A stretch of DNA of 64,000 nt from Flavobacterium zhairuonense (lineage in GTDB: Bacteria > Bacteroidota > Bacteroidia > Flavobacteriales > Flavobacteriaceae): contig NZ_SJSY01000064.1 in assembly GCF_004352915.1 (NCBI RefSeq), positions 95,171-159,170 of the forward strand, given 5' to 3'. Shown here piece after piece: positions 1 through 7,816 of this stretch. The position numbers and the translations under genes are program-made. The notes under the pieces are model-generated. The model worked only from the letters and a program-made list of their open reading frames with translations. It was not told the DNA's origin and did not search any database. Each line of letters begins with the position of its first letter. Within the stretch, counting starts at the first letter, position 1.

Positions 1-1597
1 CGGCGACGGCCGTAATTTTTTTCGAAAGGTCGCCATTTGCTACCGCTGTTGTTACCTCGGCTATATTACGAACTTGTCCAGTAAGGTTAGAAGCCATTTG
101 GTTCACCGAATCGGTTAAATCTTTCCAAGTTCCACCAACTCCTTTTACTTTGGCTTGACCTCCCAATTTTCCTTCAGAACCCACTTCACGCGCCACACGA
201 GTTACCTCGGCACCAAAAGAGTTCAGCTGATCCACCATGGTATTGATGGTATTTTTCAATTCGAGGATTTCTCCCTCGACATTTACAGTAATTTTTTTAG
301 ATAAATCGCCTTTTGCAACTGCTGTTGTAACCTCGGCAATATTTCGTACTTGTCCGGTTAAGTTGGATGCCATCTGATTTACAGAATCGGTCAAATCTTT
401 CCAAACGCCACCGACACCTCTTACTCTTGCTTGTCCACCCAATTTTCCTTCAGAACCTACTTCACGCGCCACACGAGTTACCTCAGAAGAAAATGAATTC
501 AGCTGATCCACCATCGTATTAATGGTGTCTTTCAACTCTAAAATTTCCCCTTTTACGTCAACGGTAATTTTTTTCGAAAGATCTCCTTTTGCAACCGCAG
601 TAGTTACATCGGCGATATTTCGTACTTGTCCAGTAAGATTGGAAGCCATTTGATTTACAGAATCGGTCAAATCTTTCCAAGTTCCTCCAACACCTTTTAC
701 TTGAGCTTGGCCGCCTAGTTTTCCTTCGGTACCAACCTCACGCGCCACACGCGTTACCTCAGAAGAAAATGAATTCAGCTGATCCACCATGGTATTGATG
801 GTGTTTTTCAATTCCTGAATTTCACCTTTTACGTCAACCGTAATTTTTTTAGATAAATCACCTTTTGCTACCGCTGTCGTTACATCGGCAATATTTCTTA
901 CTTGTCCAGTAAGGTTAGAAGCCATTTTATTCACCGAATCGGTCAAATCTTTCCAAACGCCGCCAACACCTCGTACTTTTGCTTGACCACCCAATTTTCC
1001 TTCGGTACCAACCTCACGCGCTACACGTGTTACCTCCATAGAGAAAAGGTTCAGCTGTTTTACCATGGCATTTACCTCTTTTGCAATTCGAAGGAATTCT
1101 CCCTGCAACGGATTTCCTTCAATGGACAAAGGCATTTCTTGAGACAGATTTCCTTTTGCAACCGATGTAATTACGTGCGCAATTTCAATTGTTGGGTGAA
1201 CCAAGTCGGAAATCAAAGTGTTGACCGAATCGACACAAGAGCTCCATGAACCGCGAGCGCCGTCAAGAACTACGCGATTGGTTAATTTTCCTTGTTTTCC
1301 AATACTTTTTCCAACCTTTTGAAACTCAAAAACCATTCTTTCGTTCAAGTCAATAATTTCATTCAAAGTATCACAGATGGCTCTCTTGGTGCCATCTTGA
1401 TCTGTTGGGAATCGCTGTGAAAAATTACCGTTTTTTACCTTCAGCAAAATTTTCAGAAATTCAGCATCGCTTAGAATAGATTCTTCCGTTTTGCTTTTCT
1501 TGCTTTTGCGATTCGTTGTTTTTTCATCTGTTATGATAGGCAAGGCGATCAGTACTTCATTTTTTGGTATCTTATCGATTGGTTTATTTTTTTTCAT
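1..1597 (-). CDS. multi-HAMP sensor protein, N-terminal part (cut by window edge)
   Basis: The reading frame runs from an ATG at 1597 to the window edge without a stop (532 codons seen). After a Lys-rich, probably cytoplasmic N-terminus of about 120 residues come one divergent HAMP-like unit and then at least four near-identical HAMP units of exactly 92 residues. The DNA period is 276 bp: the same cttgtcc word recurs near 72, 348, 624 and 900. Each unit carries the motifs [20 protein letters not shown] and [13 protein letters not shown]. No membrane segment is visible. Proteins with such HAMP ladders are usually cytosolic hybrid histidine kinases (the Nik1/DhNik1 type) in which alternating HAMP states carry an osmotic or stress signal to a C-terminal kinase and receiver. 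The kinase part lies outside the window, so the kinase call is inferred. It is codirectional with the response regulator upstream and separated from it by a heptamer repeat array. Confidence 0.85.
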   Translation of the reverse strand, partial: MKKNKPIDKIPKNEVLIALPIITDEKTTNRKSKKSKTEESILSDAEFLKILLKVKNGNFSQRFPTDQDGTKRAICDTLNEIIDLNERMVFEFQKVGKSIGKQGKLTNRVVLDGARGSWSSCVDSVNTLISDLVHPTIEIAHVITSVAKGNLSQEMPLSIEGNPLQGEFLRIAKEVNAMVKQLNLFSMEVTRVAREVGTEGKLGGQAKVRGVGGVWKDLTDSVNKMASNLTGQVRNIADVTTAVAKGDLSKKITVDVKGEIQELKNTINTMVDQLNSFSSEVTRVAREVGTEGKLGGQAQVKGVGGTWKDLTDSVNQMASNLTGQVRNIADVTTAVAKGDLSKKITVDVKGEILELKDTINTMVDQLNSFSSEVTRVAREVGSEGKLGGQARVRGVGGVWKDLTDSVNQMASNLTGQVRNIAEVTTAVAKGDLSKKITVNVEGEILELKNTINTMVDQLNSFGAEVTRVAREVGSEGKLGGQAKVKGVGGTWKDLTDSVNQMASNLTGQVRNIAEVTTAVANGDLSKKITAVA

Positions 1598-1640
1598 AAT
1601 TGGTGACTCTTTTGCTGAAGGTTCTGTTTTTGGTGATTTT

Positions 1641-1941
1641 GGGTTATGAGTTATGAGTTATGGGTTATGAGTTATGAGTTATGAGTTATGAGTTATGAGT
1701 TATGAGTTATGAGTTATGGGTTATGGGTTATGAGTTATGAGTTATGGGTTATGGGTTATGAGTTATGGGTTATGAGTTATGGGTTATGAGTTATGAGTTA
1801 TGAGTTATGAGTTATGAGTTATGGGTTATGGGTTATGGGTTATGGGTTATGGGTTATGAGTTATGAGTTATTAGTTATTAGTTATTAGTTATTAGTTATT
1901 AGTTATTAGTTATGAGTTATTAGTTATGAGTTATGGGTTAT
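1641..1941. repeat. 43-copy heptanucleotide tandem repeat
   Basis: Exactly 43 uninterrupted copies (301 bp) of a 7-bp unit in three variants, GAGTTAT, GGGTTAT and TAGTTAT. The variants are clustered: a run of GGGTTAT near 1823-1857 and a run of TAGTTAT near 1872-1913. An inverted piece of the same unit (aactcataattcataactc) follows at about 1961-1980, so transcripts can fold back. The array ends 43 nt upstream of the start codon of the multi-HAMP gene and begins right after the response regulator stop, so it would lie in the leader or inter-cistronic region. Homogeneous short arrays are prone to slipped-strand length change; an effect on expression is inferred. Confidence 0.95.
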
Positions 1942-1987
1942 GGGGTGAGTTTGTTAGTTTTAACTCATAATTCATAACTCATAATTA

Positions 1988-2419
1988 TTATACGTTTTCA
2001 TTAAGTAAAATTTTCCTAAGATGAAATTGCACAAAAGCTTCCATTGAATCGGGTCTTTTTGTATTGTCGTTATAATTGAGCGGTTTTATTATATAGCCTG
2101 AAATGCCTAATTTTTCGGCATTTATGCGGTCACTTCCTTCGGCGGAAGTCGTCATGATAAAAACTTTCAGATCTTTTAAATTTTCATCATTTCTGATAAT
2201 CTTCAAAAATTCTATTCCGTTCATTTTTGGCATATTTATATCAAGCAAAATGACATCAGGAACAAGCGGATCTTTAGCATTTCTCAACATTTGAAGCGCT
2301 TCAAGTCCATTGTATGCAGTATGTAAGACATATTGGATTTCCAGTTTTTTTAAAGATCGTTCCACCGAAATCGTATCAAGCTCGTCGTCTTCTATCAATA
2401 AAATATTAGGCTTTCTCAT
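1988..2419 (-). CDS. CheY-like response regulator (Rcp1-type single receiver)
   Basis: A 143-residue stand-alone receiver domain. The acidic pocket is seen as EDDE near residues 10-13, the phosphorylatable Asp at residue 60 in VILLDINMPKMNG, a Thr/Ser position in FIMTTSAEG, and the conserved Lys-Pro in YIIKPLNY. No DNA-binding or enzymatic output domain follows, so it should signal by protein contact, as do the Rcp1-type regulators paired with phytochrome-like kinases. Its ATG overlaps the 3' end of the upstream histidine kinase gene by 14 bp, which points to translational coupling and makes that kinase the likely partner. The heptamer array begins just beyond its stop codon. Confidence 0.9.
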   Translation of the reverse strand: MRKPNILLIEDDELDTISVERSLKKLEIQYVLHTAYNGLEALQMLRNAKDPLVPDVILLDINMPKMNGIEFLKIIRNDENLKDLKVFIMTTSAEGSDRINAEKLGISGYIIKPLNYNDNTKRPDSMEAFVQFHLRKILLNENV

Positions 2420-3866
2420 ACTTTTTATTATTTCTCCAGGTGAAAGTAAATTTGGTTCCTTCTCCTAGTTTTGATTCTACATGTATTTGTTCTCCTTGAT
2501 CGTCAATGATTTTCTTGACAATTGCCAATCCAACTCCAGTACTTTCCATTTCATTTTTTTCTCTCAGCGTTTGGAAGATTTCAAATATTTTTTGATGATA
2601 TTGCGAGTCTATGCCAATACCATTGTCAGCTACTGAAAATTCATAAAAAGCACCTACTTTTTGACATGTTATTTCAATACTCGGATTTTCTGGTTTTGAG
2701 TATTTGACAGCATTGCTTATTAAATTGGAAAAAACTTGTTCCAGTTTTAAGCGTTCTGTAACAAGTTCTGGCAGATCAATAATTTGAAGCTTGAATTCTC
2801 TAGGTACAATTGATTGTGCGATTTCATGAACGAGAACATTCGTATCGACAAATTCTGGAGTTGTCTTTCGATTTATGCGGGCATAGTCTAAAAGGCCATT
2901 AATTAAAGCTTCCATGCGCTGTGTTCTTTTTGGAATAATGTCTAAATAATTTCTTAGAGCAGGAGAGAGTTCGTTAGATAAATCTTCTTCGATCCAACTG
3001 ATAACATTATAAATGCCACGTAACGGCGCTTTTAAATCATGAGATACTACGTAAGCAAATTTGTTGAGTTCCTCATTTTTGTTTTCCAGTTCTTGAATAT
3101 TCATTTCCAATCGGCGCGACATGATATTTAAAGATGATGCAAGCGCACTCAGCTCATCGTTTTTAAAATCTTGGACAATCGTAAAGCGCCCTTTTGAGAT
3201 CGTATCGGCGACACGAACCATTGAATTTATTCGTTTTGTAATCATAATTACGATGTAAGCCGTGCTGCATATTCCCACGAAAATCGTAAGCGTTAAAAAC
3301 ACCAACGAATATGTTCTTGTTTTTTTTAAGCTGTGAAGCAACATTTCGCTGTGATGTGCTCTGGTCTTATATTCGATTCGCTCAAAATTTTTGAATTTTT
3401 TTGTGATCGAATCATTTATGTTTTTGCCAATATGCTTTTTAAGCTTAGTATCTAAAAGATATAAATATTCTGTAGGATTTTCTCTTCTGGCGCGAATCAA
3501 TTCTGATGTATAAGAGAGCCATTCGCTGTGAAGAATGTTTATTGAATCCAAGATGGAAGCTTGAATAGCGTTGCTGTCAATGAGCGTGTGCTGTTCTATG
3601 ATAAATCCCGGGACTTTTTCTATACCGCTGTAATAAGGAACCAAATAGGTGCTGTCATTTGTGAGTAAATAACCTCGAACGGCACTTTGCATTTGTAGTA
3701 TGGCTCGATGTGTTTTGTTTGAATTTCGTATTACTTCTTCAGATTTTGATAGAAACGCCGAATTTTGATTGACTTTAAGCGATAACCTGTAATTGCTGTA
3801 TGAATCTGCGGCAGAAAGCAAAATAATAAGCGTGAAGGCTAAAATTATTTGAGTTGATAATTTCAT
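2406..3866 (-). CDS. membrane histidine kinase with CHASE3-like sensor
   Basis: A 486-residue membrane sensor kinase. The order is: N-terminal transmembrane helix (about 5-25), a mostly helical periplasmic CHASE3-like domain (30-180, with the family-typical stretch on AVRGYLLTNDSTYL), a second transmembrane helix (about 185-208), HAMP (210-262), HisKA with the phosphoacceptor His in YVVSHDLKAPLRG (about 272), and HATPase_c with an N box (NLISNAVKYS), a G1 box (DNGIGID) and a G2 box (GVGLAIVKKI). All catalytic motifs are intact. CHASE3/HisKA kinases with a downstream single receiver are common in Bacteroidota; the ligand is not deducible. It overlaps the receiver gene and is preceded 40 bp upstream by a possible 42-residue secreted peptide ORF on the same strand. 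Confidence 0.9.
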   Translation of the reverse strand: MKLSTQIILAFTLIILLSAADSYSNYRLSLKVNQNSAFLSKSEEVIRNSNKTHRAILQMQSAVRGYLLTNDSTYLVPYYSGIEKVPGFIIEQHTLIDSNAIQASILDSINILHSEWLSYTSELIRARRENPTEYLYLLDTKLKKHIGKNINDSITKKFKNFERIEYKTRAHHSEMLLHSLKKTRTYSLVFLTLTIFVGICSTAYIVIMITKRINSMVRVADTISKGRFTIVQDFKNDELSALASSLNIMSRRLEMNIQELENKNEELNKFAYVVSHDLKAPLRGIYNVISWIEEDLSNELSPALRNYLDIIPKRTQRMEALINGLLDYARINRKTTPEFVDTNVLVHEIAQSIVPREFKLQIIDLPELVTERLKLEQVFSNLISNAVKYSKPENPSIEITCQKVGAFYEFSVADNGIGIDSQYHQKIFEIFQTLREKNEMESTGVGLAIVKKIIDDQGEQIHVESKLGEGTKFTFTWRNNKKYEKA

Positions 3867-3906
3867 TGTCTTTCTGTTTAAGAAAACCCGTTAAGAATTA
3901 ATAATT

Positions 3907-4035
3907 CTAAAATTGCGTGGAAGCTTCTTTTTGATTGAGGGCAGAATCTTTGCAGTTGTAGCTCAAAGAAGAACTATAATTTGATATTGAAATTAAAAAT
4001 AGCGCAAAGACTATGGAAAAGTATAGGTGTTTCAT
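3907..4035 (-). CDS. possible 42-residue exported peptide
   Basis: A short open frame from an ATG at 4035 to a TAG at 3907, not similar to anything I recognise. The peptide begins with a Lys/His start and a hydrophobic run (YFSIVFALFLISIS), giving a signal-peptide-like profile, followed by a polar tail of about 20 residues with one Cys. It ends 40 bp before the ATG of the CHASE3 kinase and is codirectional, so it could be co-transcribed with it. There is no clear ribosome binding site, but this is normal for the group. It could be a chance frame in an AT-rich spacer, so confidence is low. Confidence 0.3.
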   Translation of the reverse strand: MKHLYFSIVFALFLISISNYSSSLSYNCKDSALNQKEASTQF

Positions 4036-4478
4036 TGGAGTCAAAAATTTAGTGTTAAGGCTACAATGAAAATAAGAAATAAGATTTTACTTTCTTTTAT
4101 ATAATTTCTTTTATATTTTATATAATTAACACCATTATGATTTGCAGGTAGAAAAATGGGTTTTGTCTTTGAATTGAAAATCATGATTTTTTGTAGAAAA
4201 AAGGTATTGATCTAGCGTACTTTTTTTATAAAAAAAAGAATCTTAAAATTAAGCTTAATCTTTTGTTTTTAAATCTTTTAGGGTACGAAAGAAAAGTATT
4301 GATTAAGGAAATTTGCACTCAGATTTTAAGTGAATTTATGAGTAAGATTTTCTATTTAAGATAAGCCTATGTGTCTTGATATTTAGTGAAAACTTCCTTG
4401 TAGCAGAATTCAAATGAAATTTGCCCGCTCCAAGTCAATATTATTCTGAAAATTTATTTCTAAAATACATATTGAGAC
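4036..4478. other. AT-rich intergenic region
   Basis: A 443-bp divergent spacer between the sensor kinase block and the CAP lipoprotein. It is rich in A and T runs (for example the poly-A stretch near 4230). I see no convincing ORF, RNA gene or strong hairpin; it presumably holds the divergent promoters. Confidence 0.5.
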
Positions 4479-4982
4479 ATGATAAAATCTATTTGGATTG
4501 CAATTATAAGTGTACTGTTCTTATTCATTATTGTAGGTTGCGAAGCAGAAACACAAAATGTGGAAGAAAATGCTAGCAAACCCGAAATTGTAACTGATTA
4601 CAATTATTCTTATATGGAACTCGAAACCGTACGATTAATAAATGAATACAGAATTTCTAATGGCTTAGATTCTCTTAAAATAATAAATCATTTATCGTAT
4701 AAAGCAGAAGAACATACTATTTATATGATAGGAAAAAAAGTTCCGAGCCATGATGATTTCGTTAAACGATCACAAGATATAACGGAAGTTTTAGGAGCGA
4801 AAAAAGTGGCAGAAAATGTTGCATATAATTATCGTTCAGCTGAAGGAGCGCTTAATGGTTGGTTGAATAGCCCCGAGCATAAGGAAGTCATTTTAGGTGA
4901 TTTCAATTATTTTGGAATTTCTATAAAAGCAGATCCAGAAACTGGCAAAAATTATTTTACTACTATTTTCATTAAGTTATAA
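4479..4982 (+). CDS. CAP/SCP-domain lipoprotein
   Basis: A 167-residue protein with a hydrophobic signal and a lipobox ending at Cys21 (FIIVGC), so a lipoprotein. From about residue 45 it has a CAP (SCP/PR-1-like) domain: the opening helix METVRLINEYRISNGLDSLK-type pattern is seen as LETVRLINEYRISNGLDSL, then SYKAEEHTIYMI, a His in VPSHDDF, the stretch AENVAYNY, and GWLNSPEHKEVIL with the conserved Ser-Pro-x-His, closing with YFGISI and YFTTIFIKL. Bacterial CAP proteins are small secreted domains whose biochemical role is mostly unsettled. The gene stands alone on its strand. Confidence 0.85.
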   Translation: MIKSIWIAIISVLFLFIIVGCEAETQNVEENASKPEIVTDYNYSYMELETVRLINEYRISNGLDSLKIINHLSYKAEEHTIYMIGKKVPSHDDFVKRSQDITEVLGAKKVAENVAYNYRSAEGALNGWLNSPEHKEVILGDFNYFGISIKADPETGKNYFTTIFIKL

Positions 4983-5084
4983 ATCTAGGATGCCAAATGC
5001 TGCTTTTAAAAAGTTTTTCAACGCTTCCCATATTGATTAATAAACATTTCTAACCCCACGTTAGAGCTATTATTACTTTCATTT

Positions 5085-5117
5085 TTTGAATATTCATATC
5101 GAAAGTTTGTACTTTTG
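5085..5117 (+). promoter_or_regulatory. Bacteroidota-type promoter of the TrmH gene
   Basis: TTTG at 5085-5088 and TACTTTTG (TAnnTTTG -7 box) at 5110-5117 are separated by 21 nt. The -7 box ends only 5 nt before the ATG at 5123, so the transcript would start at or next to the start codon. Confidence 0.5.
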
Positions 5118-5122
5118 CTTTT

Positions 5123-5581
5123 ATGAATGAAAACTTTGTAAATGAATATTTTGGCATAGGAATACAAAATGGTAAAACGCCAGAAAATCTTGGGGTTTTG
5201 TGGCGATCAGCTCAAAATATGGGTGCTACTTTTATTTTTACCATAGGTAACCGATATGCAAAACAAGCATGTGATACACATGATGCTGTTAAATCAATTC
5301 CTTATTTTCATTATGAAACTTTTGAAGCTTTCTTTGAAAACTTGCCTAAAGGAGCACGATTAGTTGGTGTAGAATTAGCTGAAAGAGCAGCTGATTTAGA
5401 AACTTTTGAACATCCAAGAAGATGTGTCTATTTATTAGGAGCCGAGGATCATGGCTTATCCAAAAAAGCAATGGATAAATGCCATCATTTAGTAAAATTT
5501 AAATCGGAAAAAAGTCTAAATGTGGCCGTGGCGGGAACTATTATTATGTACGACAGAAACTTGTCGAAGCCTCGTTCCTAA
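5123..5581 (+). CDS. TrmH/SpoU-family RNA methyltransferase
   Basis: A 152-residue SPOUT methyltransferase domain with no extra RNA-binding domain. The three family motifs are visible: motif 1 near the N-terminus with the Asn and Arg (NLGVLWRSAQNMGATFIF), motif 2 in YLLGAEDHGLSKKAM, and motif 3 in KFKSEKSLNVAVAGTIIMYD, the part forming the trefoil knot that binds S-adenosylmethionine. The length is that of the short TrmH/TrmL class, which methylates ribose 2'-O positions on tRNA or rRNA; the exact target cannot be read from the sequence. The 37-bp gap to the next gene would permit read-through into the AraC regulator. Confidence 0.85.
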   Translation: MNENFVNEYFGIGIQNGKTPENLGVLWRSAQNMGATFIFTIGNRYAKQACDTHDAVKSIPYFHYETFEAFFENLPKGARLVGVELAERAADLETFEHPRRCVYLLGAEDHGLSKKAMDKCHHLVKFKSEKSLNVAVAGTIIMYDRNLSKPRS

Positions 5582-5617
5582 AATTGTAATTCTCTGCGCT
5601 TTAAAACAGATACTTAA

Positions 5618-6469
5618 ATGAAAATTAAATCAATTCCGGTAAATGCTTTGCCTTCGGAGCTTAAGGAAGGGATGATAATTGCCAGAACATCATTTGATGG
5701 GTCGCCTAATTCTAAAGAAGTTGAAAGATCTCATCGTGATGGCGGATATACTTTTATTTTACAAGAACAGGGAATTACGCATATTGAAATTGATTTTAAA
5801 AAATATGAAATAAAAAGCCCATCGGTTATTTATATCCATCCAGATCAGGTGCATCGTGTAATTTCATTTGAAAATGCTATAATTAGCAGTTGGATAATAA
5901 CAGTTGAGAATATAAGGCCAGAATATTTAAAGATTTTAGAAGAGCTTACTCCCGTAAAAGTTTTGTCTTTATCTGAGGAGGTTTTCTCAAATTTAAAGGA
6001 AACGGTTTCTTTGTGTGTCAAATTTTTTGAAAGCAAGAATGAAAAATTATATAGTTCCATTTTAAAAGAAAGCTGTAATGCTTTGTTGGTATTTGTTGCT
6101 TCGCAATATTTGGCCGACTCAAAACCAATTGATAATTCTTCAAGATTTGAAACGATCACTAAATCTTTCAAAACCCTACTTGAACTTCATTTTACAACGA
6201 TTAAAAGTCCCAGCGAATATGCTGACAAACTGAATATATCAACAGCCTATTTGAATGAGTGTGTCAAAACAGCAACAGGCCATTCCGTTTCCCGTGTTAT
6301 TCAACAGCGAATTGTTTTAGAGGCAAAACGATTGTTGCATCATTCTGATAAATCAGTAAAAGAGATTGCTTTAGAATTGGGCTATGATGATTATTCTTAT
6401 TTTACGCGACTTTTTTCAAAAGCAGTAAATATGACTCCATCTGCATTTCGGAATAAAAACCTCGAATAG
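5618..6469 (+). CDS. AraC-family transcriptional regulator
   Basis: A 283-residue protein with an N-terminal cupin-like sensor domain (about 20-110; SHRDGGYTFILQEQGITHIE and the HPDQVHRV turn) and a C-terminal AraC double helix-turn-helix (about 190-283). The first HTH is seen in SPSEYADKLNISTAYLNECVKTATG and the second in KSVKEIALELGYDDYSYFTRLFSKAV followed by TPSAFR. It ends 75 bp before the start of a TetX-like flavin monooxygenase on the same strand, which is its most likely target; directly repeated TTGGTG words in the gap could be its sites. Confidence 0.88.
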   Translation: MKIKSIPVNALPSELKEGMIIARTSFDGSPNSKEVERSHRDGGYTFILQEQGITHIEIDFKKYEIKSPSVIYIHPDQVHRVISFENAIISSWIITVENIRPEYLKILEELTPVKVLSLSEEVFSNLKETVSLCVKFFESKNEKLYSSILKESCNALLVFVASQYLADSKPIDNSSRFETITKSFKTLLELHFTTIKSPSEYADKLNISTAYLNECVKTATGHSVSRVIQQRIVLEAKRLLHHSDKSVKEIALELGYDDYSYFTRLFSKAVNMTPSAFRNKNLE

Positions 6470-6487
6470 TCCTATTTTTGCTTTGTA

Positions 6488-6511
6488 TTGGTGTTGCTAA
6501 TCCACTTGGTG
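6488..6511 (+). promoter_or_regulatory. directly repeated TTGGTG words, candidate AraC site
   Basis: TTGGTG occurs at 6488-6493 and again at 6506-6511, 18 bp apart start to start, between the AraC regulator and the monooxygenase. AraC proteins bind tandem half-sites about two helical turns apart, so this is a plausible operator; it is inferred from position and repetition only. Confidence 0.3.
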
Positions 6512-6544
6512 CATTGTTACTTTGTACCCATAAAAAAGGATAAA

Positions 6545-7723
6545 ATGGAAACGCTAATAAGGAAGAATTTTTTAGAAAATAAAAAGATAGCAATCGTTGG
6601 GGGAGGCCCGGGCGGATTGACTTTAGCTCGTCTTTTGCAATTAAAAGGAGCAGATGTAAAAGTTTATGAAAGAGATTTTAATCAATCATCTAGAATTCAG
6701 GGCGCAATTGTGGATTTACATTTTGACTCGGGATTGAAGGTCCTAAAAGAAGCTGGATTAGTAGAGGCATTCAAAGCCAATTATATGCAAGGTGCCGATA
6801 AATATCGTTTGGTAAATAAAGATGCATTTATTTATGTCGATGAAAACAATAAGGAAACTGAAGACGATTTTGAAAACGAACAATTCAGGCCAGAAATTGA
6901 TCGTGGCGCACTAAGAAATATGCTTATCGACGGCCTCTTTCCAGATACTGTAGTTTGGGATTCCCATTTTTTGAATATGAAAGAAGTTGGAGATTCATGG
7001 GAACTAGAATTTAAAAATGGAAGCAAAGTTTTAGCAGATATTGTTATAGGATCTGATGGATATCGCTCAAAAATTCGTCCATACGTTACAGATATTAAAG
7101 CACAATATTCTGGTGCAACAATTATTCAAGGAGAAATTGAGAATGCCGAAATAGTTTGCCCAGGGATTTTCGAATTGGTCAACAATGCAAATCTTATCGC
7201 AATGGACAATGGAAAAACCATTGCTGTGCAACCAATGGGAAATGGAGGCTTGACATTTTATGCCGCTTCGCTCTATCCTGAAAATTGGAGCAAAACCAGC
7301 GGAATAGATTTTAGCAATTCTGATGAGGTTTGCGATTATTTAATTGACTTTTATAAAGAATGGAATATCGTATTCTTTGACATGTTTAGAGCATGTGAGC
7401 AATTTACGATACGACCATTGAATTATTTTCCGCCAGATCAAAAGTGGAATTCAAAAGAAAATGTCACACTTATTGGTGATGCGGCTCATTTAATGCCGCC
7501 TTCTGGAGAGGGAGTCAATACTGCAATGCTTGATGCTTTAGACTTAAGTGAATATTTATGCAATAGTAAATTTGAAGATGTGAAAAGTGCTATTACAGCT
7601 TATGAAATTAAAATGAGATCAAGAGCTGAAATTCTTGCAAAAGACGCTATAGAAGGAATAAAAGATTTTGCGTCTCCTTCGGAGGAATCTATACGAGAGC
7701 TAATTGAAATGTTTAAAGAATAA
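6545..7723 (+). CDS. TetX-like FAD-dependent monooxygenase
   Basis: A 392-residue class A flavoprotein monooxygenase. The ATG at 6545 is chosen because the frame upstream to 6488 has no family similarity. It shows the dinucleotide-binding motif IAIVGGGPGGLTLARLLQ near residue 15-32, then VYERD, the middle D-G motif (VIGSDGYRSKIR) and the FAD ribityl motif GDAAHLMPPSGEGVNTAMLD near 312. The whole layout follows the tetracycline destructase TetX, including VDLHFDSG, CPGIFEL and the C-terminal helix. By eye the TetX substrate-contact Gln (IIQGEI) is kept, but the contact Arg and His are replaced (ANLIAM; GGLTFYAAS). It is therefore better called a TetX-like oxidase of unknown substrate. It is probably regulated by the adjacent AraC protein. 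Confidence 0.85.
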   Translation: METLIRKNFLENKKIAIVGGGPGGLTLARLLQLKGADVKVYERDFNQSSRIQGAIVDLHFDSGLKVLKEAGLVEAFKANYMQGADKYRLVNKDAFIYVDENNKETEDDFENEQFRPEIDRGALRNMLIDGLFPDTVVWDSHFLNMKEVGDSWELEFKNGSKVLADIVIGSDGYRSKIRPYVTDIKAQYSGATIIQGEIENAEIVCPGIFELVNNANLIAMDNGKTIAVQPMGNGGLTFYAASLYPENWSKTSGIDFSNSDEVCDYLIDFYKEWNIVFFDMFRACEQFTIRPLNYFPPDQKWNSKENVTLIGDAAHLMPPSGEGVNTAMLDALDLSEYLCNSKFEDVKSAITAYEIKMRSRAEILAKDAIEGIKDFASPSEESIRELIEMFKE

Positions 7724-7747
7724 ATTCTTTAAGGATAATGTTGAGTT

Positions 7748-7808
7748 TTTTGCCAGATACAATTCATCATTTGCTAATAAATGACTTTGAATTTTGTATC
7801 TGGCAAAA
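7748..7808. terminator. bidirectional hairpin terminator
   Basis: The perfect 15-bp inverted arms TTTTGCCAGATACAA (7748-7762) and its complement (7794-7808), with an inner aattca/tgaatt pairing, lie between two convergent genes. The flanking T and A runs suit termination on both strands. Confidence 0.75.
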
Positions 7809-7816
7809 TAACTAGA

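Noticed and set aside
902..1249. Plus-strand frame of 115 codons
   Set aside because: It is antisense to the conserved HAMP repeats of the minus-strand sensor gene, whose protein sequence is clearly real.
1641..1941. Heptamer array as a CRISPR array
   Set aside because: The unit is 7 bp with no spacers; it is a simple tandem repeat. The 276-bp HAMP period is likewise coding repetition.
6545..7723. Tetracycline resistance gene tetX
   Set aside because: Overall similarity is clear, but two of three recalled substrate-contact residues are changed, so the resistance call is not supported.
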